A stretch of 64,000 nucleotides of DNA, taken from positions 15,539,020 to 15,603,019 of the forward strand of contig CM046835.1 in assembly GCA_025618425.1 (NCBI GenBank), read 5' to 3'. The DNA is from Heliocidaris tuberculata (taxonomy: Eukaryota > Echinodermata > Echinoidea > Camarodonta > Echinometridae). The notes beneath the pieces were generated by a model. It was not told the DNA's origin. It saw only the letters and a program-made list of their open reading frames with translations, and did not search any database. The position numbers and the translations under genes were made by a program. Below are positions 49,864-60,783 of the stretch, one piece after another. The stretch's first letter is position 1. Each line of letters begins with the position of its first letter.

Positions 49864-50244
49864 GTATGGTGGTTGATCCTGTGTCCGAACACTTTTCAGA
49901 AAATCAACGATAGCAAATAAAATATGAAACGAATATCTGTCAAACTATACATAATGAATGCTCAAAGTCCTACAGAAAAAGAAGTTGATGGAATTTGAAA
50001 AAGACAACGTAGATTTAATACGATATTCCCTTCCGAGTGAACCCCTTCCCAATGACGCGGCGTTTTGGTCCCTTGAAAAAGTTACTGTATTTCCGAACGT
50101 GTGAAACCTATGGGAAAAAGACACAACCTTTGTTTCAATAGTGTGGTTTCATACGCGTAATCCTACGCGTATGAAAACCCATTTTAGGCGCTTAACTTTA
50201 CACGTACGGTAATACAATCTGTTCGGAGTTACAATCCTTGACTA
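49864..50244. mobile_element. Hairpin MITE, copy 3 (inverted)
   Basis: Full-length reverse-complement copy of the element at 88-470, immediately right of an (AAT)n run. The hairpin arm is slightly degraded (TTTCATACGCGTAATCC). Confidence 0.8.
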
Positions 50245-51389
50245 AGTAAAGTTATAATAACACTCATGAATGGCACAAGATTATATTACATGTGGCCTAG
50301 ATTATGGCCTACTATTTAACAGGGATAATTATATAATTAAACTAGCAGAATCACTAGCCCGAGGACATCCACGGCGATAGCTGTGTTCATGATTAATCCA
50401 GTATATTTGTCAGGGTTGGCGATTTTTTAATTTTTTAATTTTTTTAATTAAAAAAACGGATGTATTTGATTTAAATCAGATTTTTAAAATTTAAATCAGA
50501 TTTTTTTATTTTATTTTTTATAATTTCATCAGAAATAATGTTCAATTATACAAAGAAATCTTACCCTAATAATTTTATTATTATTAAGTATTTGGCGTCA
50601 CCTGTGCCCAACCCAACACTAAGTAACATGCATGCTTGCCAATAACATCATCATGCAGAACACTGCCAGTGCACAATTTTATCCAGTTAATGCATGGTCT
50701 TGATTACATTTTGAACAGCCATTTCTTTGCCCCCAGTTACATTGCACAAAGGACGGCTCTGGGGCCGTCTTCTTTCAAAATGGACCACCTTAAAAGGTGG
50801 TCCATTTGCCATTCAATTTTTTGAATATCAAATGGAAAGTTTTTTGTTTTTGTTTTTGTTTTTGTTTTTGTTTTTTGTCACCTACATGTAGTTACATTAA
50901 AAAAGACAGAGAAGGCGTCTTTTTCTTAGTTAGCTGAAAAAGCTTTCTTTGGGGGCAATGTGCATATAACTGTTGTAGTAAAATACCTATTTGCAACATT
51001 TAAATGGTAATGTTTAGTTTATTTTGAGTTTTACAGATTGTTATTAAAGCTCGAGTGCGAGGGATGCAAAACTTCTGTTATTATTCAAAGCACTGAACAT
51101 AAAATGAACTGTCAGTGTTGGAGAGGAATATAAGAGACAGCTTTACAACAGTTAAAGTATGACTATACTACATTATGTTATAGTGATTTTTACAAAATGT
51201 TCTCTAAAAAAATTGTTACAATTTGTAATAAATGTAATAAGAAAGAAATAAGAAACATGTTTCACTGATAGCCGACAAGAAATTCAAATTTCAAAAGAAA
51301 AACTCTACATACATGTACATGTACTTACTTAAACCAAAATTTAGTCACTGCTGATCACGTACTTATCTTTGATTCTTTCTTCTTTTTTT
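50245..51389. other. AT-rich spacer with ATTTAAATCAGATTTTT and (TTTTTG)n
   Basis: ATTTAAATCAGATTTTT-type duplications near 50470-50510 and a TTTTTG microsatellite (50835-50880). No gene. Confidence 0.5.
50778..50807. repeat. 30-bp palindrome
   Basis: Stem AAATGGACCACCTT with a 2-nt AA loop. A smaller stem, GACGGC...GCCGTC, lies just left at about 50753-50770. No known element assigned. Confidence 0.75.
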
Positions 51390-52310
51390 CAATTCAGTTT
51401 ATTCAAGTCCATTTAAAAAGTACATTAACAAAAAACGAATCAAACATATAGAATATATATTGAAGCACTGAACCAACCAACAAGAGAGAGAGAGAGAGAG
51501 AGAGAGAGCGGAAAGAAAAGTAGAATATAAAAAACAAGAATAATTAGCGCACAATTGATATTTACAGCATATAAAATAATGGACATGAAATGGGAAACTG
51601 CAAAATAATCAAATAAAGGTTCTGTCGAGGCAGTCCCTAGTGAAATATCTAAGTTTTTACTGATAAAAATTATAAAAACATAATGATAAAAGGGTTTAAT
51701 GAATTAATTATGTTGTAGAGTAAAGTGATTTAGAATTAAATTGATTTAAAAGAATTTTAAAATGAATCATTTCTGATATAATGAGTAAGAGAGTTCCAAA
51801 TAAAAGGTCCTTGTATTTAAAAGAAAAAGAAGATGCTGTGTTTTTACATTCTTCAATACAATAATTTTCAGGATTTCTAATGTTATCATACATTAATGTT
51901 TTAAATTTAACCATCGTGGCAAGATGGCAATTTGTTGTGTTTATGTTTAAAAAACATTAATTCAATACAGTACTGATTCAATTGATAGATAGTGAGGAAT
52001 TTAAGCTTTTAAAAAAGGTGGTTGTGAAGGAGCAGTATAGGCTAGCCAGACATTGAACATATTCTTACAATGTTTTTTTGCAACTTCAACAATCGAAGGA
52101 GCCTAGAAGGATATGTGTTGGCCCAGACAACATTGCAATGCATTAAATAAGGTAAAATCGTTGAGTTGTACAGTAAAATGAAAATACGTTCTGGCAAGAA
52201 GCGGCGCAGTTTGCTGATGACACCAATATTCCTTGATATTTTGTTTGATATATTATGTTCATTCCATGATAAATGTTGATCTACAATAACTCCTTAAAAA
52301 TTGTGGATCG
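51390..52310 (-). pseudogene. Decayed non-LTR retrotransposon, RT C-terminal remnant
   Basis: On minus, 52310 to about 52040 translates as GVIVDQHLSWNEHNISNKIS followed by ISKLRRFLPERIFILLYNST, YLMHCNVVWANTYPSRLLRL and LQKNIVRICSMSG, a typical thumb/C-terminal region of a CR1- or Jockey-group reverse transcriptase. Stops follow both ends, and later sequence (LMYDNIRNPENYC around 51850) looks like the frameshifted C-terminus. The element is truncated and inactive, and lies just left of the DDE transposon. Confidence 0.75.
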
Positions 52311-52395
52311 CACACATTTTATGATTACATTATTCATTCTTATAGACCTACTTAGATTGCTTACAATTTATCTGTAATTGAACTTTCATTATATA

Positions 52396-54835
52396 TAGGT
52401 TTTCCCGCCCATCTTCGCAATTTTATCATCGGAATCAACGATATTTTCATTCAATTTCACGCGAAATTGATTGACAATGTGGATCAGCATTTAAAAAGCA
52501 AATATTATCGTTCAATTTGATTTTTTAAGCATGCGATTTACTACTGTTAGAATACAAAAGTGCAGAAAGATCATTCAAATTAAATATCTATGTAAACAGC
52601 ATTCAAATTCGCACAGGACAGGACGTGGAAAGAATCTGCGCAAACAATTTCATGAATAGGCATACAGTTTCGTAATTTGTGCAATGTTTTTCATCTTATG
52701 GAAATGAGTTAATGCATGTTTCTGCTTATATGAAAATTACGAATGAAGAAAGAGCAAGGTGTTCAAGCTGCAGGTGTGTTCAGGTGTCAGTGCTTATGTT
52801 AGGCATGTTGAAGCCTCCTCCCCCCCCCCCCCCCCCCCCGTTATATATACATTAACATTTAAAAAAAAAAGCACCCAAACCGAAAAGGTCTAGACATTTG
52901 TGCAATGTCTTTCATCTTATGATAATGAGTCAGTGTATGTTTTTGCTTTCATGAAAATCATGAATGTAGAAAGAACAACATTATGATAGCATTTAGCAGA
53001 TAGCTCTCATTACACCGATAATCGTTGTCAGAGAAGGTTCTTCAGTTTGGTATAGTTCTTAGAACCAGGTATCATGGCAGCTCGTGTACGATACAATCGT
53101 ATCTCTGATGTCGACAGACGTCGCTTGGTTGAAGCATTCGAAGGAAACAACCAAGATTATCTTGAACTAGCAGATAATCTCGGGATAAAAAGGTCTACTG
53201 CTCGATCTATTGTACGAACTTATCTAGAAACTGGCAGAGCTAACAAGCTTCCAAGAGGAGGGGCACATAACTCCAAAATGGACGAAGAGATGAAGAACTT
53301 TCTTCGGGATGCCCTTGAGACCAACCCTTTGCTTACACTCACCCAGATGAAGGACAAGCTTCGGGAAGGTCTTCCTCAAAAGCCAGGCGTGTCCTTGTCG
53401 ACGATTGCTAGAACTCTCGATGGCATGCTCTTCACGCTAAAGCTCGCAGAGGATGTACCTGACGCTAGAAACTCACCACGAGTGATCCAACAACGAAGAG
53501 ACTATGCCGAGTGGTTCCTGGAGCACGGCATCGTCGCCAATTGTGTCTTCATTGACGAATGTGGCTACAACATTTGGACACGTCGTACTCAAGGAAGGGC
53601 ACTACGAGGCGTTCCGGCAAGGAGGGTTGTACACGGGCAAAGAGGTCGTAACTGTAATGTGACGTTTGCAGTTTCTGCAGCCGCTGGTCTCGTTCATCAT
53701 GAAATCTCTTTCGAGACTGTCACCAGGGAAAGGTTCGAGCATTTCCTCGCTGCTACAGCCGCAGAATGCAACGAAATGTTTCCAGATGATGAGCCAGTCA
53801 TCTTGATTTATGACAACGCTAGGCCGCACGTGAGAGCTGAGCTACCAGCGGATGCCAACGCTCTCATGGAAACGAAGCTCCTTCCTCCCTACTCGCCATT
53901 CTTAAATATGACTGAGATGGCACACTCTTCATTTAAGAGCGAAGTGAAGAAATGCCTGGCGCAACCTGAGTGGCAAGGTCGGGTCGGAGACAGGATGGCA
54001 GCTGAGCGAGCTGGAGTCAACATGCAACAGTGGCGGTGCAACATTCTAGGAGAAGTTGCAGAGCGGTGTGTCGACGCCATTACCCCTGCCAAGTGTACCC
54101 AGTGGTTCAACCATTCACAGACATACATGCCCAGGTGTCTGAATGGTCAGGAAATTGATGGATGAAACATACTGTTGAGAGTCAAACAACTTGAAGAAAA
54201 CGAGTATATGACTTTAAAAAGATGAAAAAAGATGAAAAGAAAAAAAAATATGAAAAGAAACCCCCTCACAGATATGCAAATAAAGACCCTGAAGACCACA
54301 ACAAAATATATATATAACCCATGACCATGTACATGATGTATGACAGGCAGTTTATACTCATTGTATGCAAAGATAAAGAAGTAGACCACAGAAGATTAAA
54401 GAATAATGTCATATAAATTGAAAAAAAAAGAAAAGAAATGTGAATGTCAAATGTATAATGACAGAAAAGAAATTAAAAAAAAGAGAATAAAAATGAAAAT
54501 GAAAAAGAGATAGAAACCACTTACGTTGTTTTAATTGAATGGCGTAAGTGCGAAAGTGATTGCCTGAAGACGAAAATGAAACCGCGATTCAGCAAGGAAT
54601 TTCTTCTTCCACTCAAACTTGGCGAAATTGAATGACGGTTATTCATTACCAAATTGAATCAAATTGCAGTTAATTTGAACGATAGTTTTACTAATTTCAG
54701 TGTTTAAAAAATAAATTGAACGCAAAAAGTGTTAAATTGAAACACTGGAAAAGGGATGGACTAAAAACTGCGTGAATTTGAATGCTTGATCATGAAATTG
54801 AATGCTGTTTTGACGAATTCGGCCGGGAAAACCTA
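52396..54835 (+). mobile_element. Complete-looking Tc1/mariner-IS630-type DNA transposon (2.44 kb)
   Basis: The left end TAGGTTTTCCCG at 52396 is mirrored by the right end CGGGAAAACCTA finishing at 54835, each flanked by TA (52394-52395 and 54836-54837), the duplication expected for this superfamily. Subterminal regions are rich in CATTCAATTT/AAATTGAATG-like motifs on both sides, candidate transposase-binding repeats. An imperfect direct duplication of about 85 bp (52675-52760 and 52899-52980) precedes the ORF. With an intact transposase the copy may be recent and autonomous. Confidence 0.85.
53074..54165 (+). CDS. Tc1/mariner-IS630 superfamily DDE transposase, intact 363 aa
   Basis: Uninterrupted ORF with an N-terminal helix-turn-helix (about residues 10-55, including LADNLGIKRSTARSIVRTYL), a middle region (TLTQMKDKL) and the DDE catalytic core: D161 in VFIDECGYN, D247 in LIYDNARPH, E281 in PYSPFLNMTE. 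There are 33 residues between the second Asp and the Glu. RRTQGRA and PPYSPFLN are typical of IS630/Tc1 relatives. It is intronless, has no internal stop, and lies between inverted termini at 52396 and 54835. The unusual MTEMAHSSFK, where Tc1 enzymes have NPIE, suggests a less-studied branch. It would catalyse cut-and-paste transposition into TA. Confidence 0.92.
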   Translation: MAARVRYNRISDVDRRRLVEAFEGNNQDYLELADNLGIKRSTARSIVRTYLETGRANKLPRGGAHNSKMDEEMKNFLRDALETNPLLTLTQMKDKLREGLPQKPGVSLSTIARTLDGMLFTLKLAEDVPDARNSPRVIQQRRDYAEWFLEHGIVANCVFIDECGYNIWTRRTQGRALRGVPARRVVHGQRGRNCNVTFAVSAAAGLVHHEISFETVTRERFEHFLAATAAECNEMFPDDEPVILIYDNARPHVRAELPADANALMETKLLPPYSPFLNMTEMAHSSFKSEVKKCLAQPEWQGRVGDRMAAERAGVNMQQWRCNILGEVAERCVDAITPAKCTQWFNHSQTYMPRCLNGQEIDG

Positions 54836-55163
54836 TAGTAAAAGTAGATCTATATAAAACTAGACTTTGAAGTGTTTGGGACAACTTATTATGTTTCTGA
54901 TGGGAGTAGTTGATTTGAAGGATTAAAACTGCCAACAACAAACCTTTTGTCAATTATTTATACATGTTATAATAGAAGTGATTTAAATCAATGATTTAAA
55001 AAAAAAAATTAATTTAATCACTTCAATCGAGAATGCTTTACTCGTTCTAACGGTTAATAATATTATGCCACCCCCGCCCCTTCTTGGCGTCAAAGCCCAT
55101 GATATCATCAGGACTGCCCATGTATCAGAGAGAGCGAAAGAGCGAACGAGTGAGAGATAGAGA

Positions 55164-56151
55164 CAGTGGCGGCACCAAGGGGGGGGGGCATGGGGGGGGG
55201 GCATTTGCCCCCCCCCCCAGTCAGAAGCTTTGCCCCCCCAGTTGCCCCCCCCCCCCAATAATTTTCGGAGTGAAAAAAAAATAAAAGGGTGGAAAATGAA
55301 AAAGAAAAGAAAAGGAAAGAAAAAAGTGAAAAAGGAATGGAGAAAAGAAGGAAAAAGAAAGAAAACGGAAACTTGGAAAGCAGTGGCGGCATCAAGGTGG
55401 GGGGGGGGGGGGCATGGGGCAAATTTTTTCGCTCAGCTCGTGTAAATATCCTCATATTTGGGTAGTTTTATAGCCGAATAATTTCTGTACATTTCCACTA
55501 TAATAGTGTCAAAATTTTTGCTCGCTCGCTTCGCTCACTCGCAATACAGGCCTATAACTCCCACCACATAATCAGGCCGCGAGATGATCAAATGTCCTCA
55601 TATTGGGGTAGTTTTATAGCCAAATAATCATTTCTGTACATTTTCACCACAAAAAGTTTCAAAATTTTTGCCCGTTCGCAATGTATAACTACCACCTTAC
55701 TATCGGGCAGCAAGATGCTCAAATGTCCTCATATCTGGGTAGTTTCATAGCCGAATATAATTTCTGTACATTTTCACGACAAAAAGTGTTCGCAATAAAT
55801 AACTACCACCTCATAATCGGGCAGCAAGATGCTCAAATGTCCTCATGCATATTGGGGTAGTTTTATAGCCGAATATGTAATTTCTGTACATTTTTACTAC
55901 GAAAAATGTCAAATTTTTTGATCGCTCGCTTCGCTCGCTCGCAGTATATAACTAACACCTCTTTATAATCGGGCAGTTCAACTAGATGCTCAAAATGTCC
56001 TCATATCTGGGTAGGTTAATAGCCGAATATTCTGTACATTTTCACTACAAAAAGTGTCAATTTTTTTGTTGTCCGCCCTTGCCCCCCCAACATTTTCTTT
56101 TGCCCCCCATTTGCCCCCCCCCCCACTTTAAAAATCCTGGTGCCGCCACTG
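55164..56151. mobile_element. hAT-type element CAGTGGCGGCACCA with internal tandem array
   Basis: Left end CAGTGGCGGCACCAAGG; right end CCTGGTGCCGCCACTG inverted. Perfect 8-bp duplication GATAGAGA at 55156-55163 and 56152-56159. A second internal terminus (CAGTGGCGGCATCAAGG) lies at 55381. No transposase ORF. Confidence 0.85.
55450..56060. repeat. 110-155-bp tandem repeat inside the hAT-type element
   Basis: Five units, each with CTCATAT(T/C)(T/G)GGGTAGTTT and ATAGCCGAAT followed by TTTCTGTACATTTT, starting near 55451, 55597, 55728, 55841 and 56000. Some units carry GCTCGCTCGCTTCGCTC. Confidence 0.82.
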
Positions 56152-56752
56152 GATAGAGAGAGAGAGAGAGAGGGGGGGGGGGAGATGTTTCTTTGTTGAT
56201 AATATATGGTCATTATTTAGGGGGCTTTTTATACTGAAAATTAATGGAGTTTTAAGTTCCTTGAAGTTCCTAATTGTCATGAACTGTTGTATTCACTAAT
56301 TTTTACAGAATAATGGACAAAATATTTAAATACATGCATACTACCTTTTGATATCAAGAGTCATTAGTTATTGTATTCAAAAAGCAAGAATGCGGTTTTC
56401 ATACATAAGTTTTTGCTTAGTCCGACAAAGTTGTTAGAGGGGTCCGATCATAATTTGTTTGATAATTTTTTTTTGTTCCCCCCTCCCCCTTTTTCTCCTT
56501 CCTTCCTTTTCTGTCATTTTGTCACATTCTCCCCCCCCCCCCCCCCACACCCTTTTTTCTCTCTACTTCACTCTCTCTTTCTTTTTCTGCATTTTCCTGT
56601 CATTCAGGGGGGGGGGGGGGACACTTATCCCGAGACTCTACACCCTATAGCTACGCTACTGCATTGAAATGTGCAGCACTTCATCTTTTCAATGCGAAGA
56701 AGGTAGAAAAAGTGCCTCATGTTTCTAACTGACAGTTTATTTTCAAAGTTCA

Positions 56753-57540
56753 TTAACCCTAAAAGGGCCGGGGGGGGGGGTGGAATCCACCCCCCCCCCC
56801 CTAGACATTTCTAGCGATATGTCCGCAACGCCCAAAGCAGTCGCCGCGGCGTTTCATGACTTTTTTCTTTCGAATCTCGCGCATCTTTTGAGACCATATT
56901 CGCGATGTCCGGGCATGCCGGGTTCGGAAGTTACTCAACAATTTGTACTTGCACGTCGGACCAAAAACTGCTCAAAAACGTGATTTCATGTATAATTTCA
57001 ATACAAAATGTGTTTTCAGCCAAAATTTAGAAATCTATGAATATTTTTACATTTACTGATTAAAATTAATCTATTTTATGCTGTTTATGATCGTAAAAGT
57101 GTCCCCGACAAATTTCATCCAAAAAACAATGAAAAACAAAAGGTAAAAAAAACAAAGAAATACATAAGAAATTTAAAATACAATAAAATACATAAGAAAT
57201 CAAATTTGATACCGAATTTTTTTCAAGTATATTTGCTAAGAATACTGGAAAGAGTGTCTAGACCAAAAATTAAAATTTTTTGAGCTTTATTTAATGATTT
57301 AGAGCAAAATTTTGATTTCATGCATAAATTAGCATAATTAATTAATGTGAAATAATTTCGGAGAATTTAACTATACAGTTTTGTAGATTACGTTGTGGAC
57401 GACGTGCGTGCCGATTTTCGGCGTGATTGCGTGGTCGATGGTCGAGATCTCAGGGGAGGGTGGATTCCATCCCCCCCCCCCCCCCCCCCCCCCCCCCCGG
57501 CTGTGGCATAGCCAAAATATCCCGGCCCTTTTAGGGTTAA
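56753..57540. mobile_element. TTAA-bounded element, family 1, copy 3
   Basis: Perfect inverted termini TTAACCCTAAAAGGGCCGGG, then inner GGTGGAATCC / GGATTCCATC blocks beside long C runs. TTAA target and CCC-starting termini fit a piggyBac-type mover. No transposase inside. Confidence 0.85.
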
Positions 57541-57954
57541 TATACATGTAATTCAATTTTTTTTTCCAAAACTCAAATACATAACATGTATAGAATACAC
57601 AAATCATGGGCAGAAGGAAAGTTTATAGTAGAAGTTTGACATTTTTCTTTTATTTTCCTTTGCATAGGTACACACATAATTCACAATTTTAGTACTGTTT
57701 GACAGTAATTTCAAATGGAATGCATTATTCATACAAAATGTACAAATTACACAGATGAAAAAAAAAACAACACAAAAACTACGTAATCATTCTGAAACAA
57801 GTACAAAAAGGAAAGAAGAAAAGATGTTGATTCATCAAGATACATATTTCTGAAGCCACAAACAATGTTAGCTGTACATGGAAGCAACATAAATTTGTTT
57901 AAAAAACTGACTTTGTTGCTGTTGATGCAACTGGCAATAAAATATGGACTCCCT

Positions 57955-58369
57955 TTAACCCTTTCAGGACAGGAATTATTCAAGGGCTAAATTGATCTCA
58001 TTTCGTTCTTCAAATTGGCAACAATAATATTTCTATTTTAGTGCTAGATGGTTCTAATAGGTGTAATGTCTTTTAGAACAATAAACATGGTTAGTGATTT
58101 TATCGATAAGTTGAAAGAATTGCCAATTTTGATGAAAAACAATGATTTTGAATCTCTCAATGTGTTGCCAATTTAAGGATTTTGAAGCTTATTCTCCTTT
58201 TTAAAATTCCTGACATCAAACGCAATATGGTCATGTAACAAAAATGGACATAGCATGTGCAGAAATTTTTGCTCTTTCTACTCATATATCTGGTATATTT
58301 TTTAGAGCTATGAATCAAAACTTATTAAGCCAAACCACAAAATGTGGTCAATTGTCTTGAAAGGGTTAA
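57955..58369. mobile_element. TTAA-bounded MITE family 6
   Basis: TTAACCCTTTCAGGACA at the left and TTGTCTTGAAAGGGTTAA at the right. It lies 2.4 kb downstream of the MPND-like stop codon, possibly in its 3' UTR. Confidence 0.78.
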
Positions 58370-60783
58370 ATAGCACAAAATTAACTTGTTCATGTAAAGG
58401 AGGGAAAAATATTTTTAAAATGATTACTACATTTTTGTCTTAGCTTCAAAAGTATTAAAGTTAGTTACCAAAGAATGTCATGGCATTTGAATACAAATTA
58501 TGCTATCACATGTTTATATCTATAATGATATTTGAGAATGGAATTTTCAACTGTTGGAAAATTAGCTCCTGGAAAAGATACATCATCCCTCCTGAATACG
58601 ATACTACATGTACCGTACTCAGATTCTAGAGCTTTGAGATAAATATGTCACATATGAATACCTATTAGAAATAGGAATGGTAGATTTAGCTAAGGGCCAT
58701 ACTAGTCATAATGAATACAAAATACATACTGTACCAACAAAAAATATCTCATACTCAATATCTCAAAGTCATTTTATTATTCTTCATGTAATGAAAAAAG
58801 GAAAATCTTATTTGTAGTATTTGATAATACAGATGAATCAAGAAAAAGTATATTCAGTATCTTTAATAATTCATGACTTTTACCAATACATAGATCATAT
58901 TTGGTGTTAAGTTAGTTAATTAGATGGCAACAGAATTATAAAAATACACAAGTTGGAAGTCACATGAATGTAAACATAATTCACACACACAAAAAATCAA
59001 GGTAGAGAGAACAATTTGAATACAGAATATTGCCCCCCCCCCTCCCTTAAAAAACAAAAGGTCCTACCTCACAGCTAAGGGAAGTACAATTCCTTACAGC
59101 CACAGCAAACGAAACTCAGTATCTGGGGCTGAACTACATCTAATGAACTATTATAACATTACACTTTTCATATTTGACTTACAATAAGAAAAACTATGTC
59201 TGAATACAGTGCAATATGATGTAGATGACACAAAATCATCAGCACCTAATGGAAACATATAAATCACGTATTGCTACTCACAAGATTCACTAATGTGTTT
59301 GCCGGAACAACAGCATAAACTACTTTGACTTGAAGGAAATATTGCCTCAACAAGTAGCCTGAGCATTCAAACAAACAACATTACTTATATGTAAATGCCA
59401 TGAGAGTACTCAATATGCAATACAATTATATAGAGAGATGAATTTTTGATCAATAGAATGTTGCACTTTGTGCTATAAAATGATGATGAAGAAATCACAT
59501 CTCGGAAGATAAATAGATTTACTTTTTAAAGGCAACTTGGAATGGAATCAACAAGTGGATGTGAGATATCAGAAAATTAGTACAACTCTCACAGACACAC
59601 ACACTTCACAAGAATTAGATGAATGGTTTTATATAATTATAAACTCAATATTTACATACTATCTTACACAATATACAAACATGTAGTACTACCATCCTTC
59701 TTCAACACACTTTCAATTTCTGTTTCACTGTATATTTCAGACAAACAAATCTTGCCAACTTTTCTCAAGGTCTCATTTCAATACAAATAACACAACAAAG
59801 ATCCTTTGCAAAGAATGTGTTCATTGAACAGGTCCCATAACATTTGTTCAGATATTGTGAAACAACCTGTTACAATTCAATACAAGGGTTACTATTTAAT
59901 TCCGTACAGGCAACATCTCTATGGTTTGCCTAGCATAGCAACTTGAAGGCAAAAAAGGCCTAATACATTGGTATTCATTTTAATACTAACATGTCTTACA
60001 ATTGACATGTTACACATTTGCAACACTTTTATTTTAATGTAATGTAATATTTATATGATATCAAAGATTTTGATTTTTTCACTAAGAAATGGGACTGTAA
60101 AAATCAGTCTACGTCTATGATACATGAGGTATTAACATTTGGTTGAATGGCACAATCAAATTCAAATTTTCTTGTTTGTTCGAATGTGATCAGTGAATGA
60201 CCTGTAGACCATGGTGGATAAACATAAGGTATTCTTGTATTGATAAAACATGGCATTACATTGGCAGTTACAACAACATCTGGAGGGAAGGTATTCTATG
60301 TTGTATGAACTCATGAAAGTGGTATGTTCCGACACCTAGAATGCATGAAATATGCTAGTCATAAACTGACACATAACAAATAGATTTCATAAGGTCTTTC
60401 TCATGCCAAACTTAAAAATGGCTAATGAACAGATTCACACAAGCTGGTGTTATCATAGTTTATAAATTTCATTTGGTCTTTGTTGTCTTGTGTATAAACT
60501 GGAAACTCGCTAAAAAGAGCTCCAATATATAATGAGATTCCTGATATAACAAGGTAATTTTGCTGCTCCCACATTTTTGTATTCTTTTGTTTTTTCACCC
60601 TGATATAAAGAGATTCCTGATATAACAAGGTAATTATCATGGTCCCAAGGTCCTCGTCATAATTGGTTTCCACTGTATATCCATACAGTTACAAAATAAT
60701 CTTTTCATCTAAATTATCTCAGGAATCGTTATACTGACTTGGAATTTGTATACTAACAGTAGACTGAATCCCTTGAGCATTTG
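58370..60783 (-). other. Possible 3' UTR / spacer of the MPND-like gene
   Basis: No ORF or repeat terminus recognised over most of it. GAGATTCCTGATATAACAAG occurs twice (about 60533 and 60610) and resembles sequence near 20960. Confidence 0.45.

Noticed and set aside
49479..49920. Poly-Asn and poly-Ile proteins
   Set aside because: The (AAT)n run read in different frames.
53602..54128. Minus-strand ORFs inside the transposase
   Set aside because: Shadows of the plus-strand DDE gene, which has a clear catalytic motif set.
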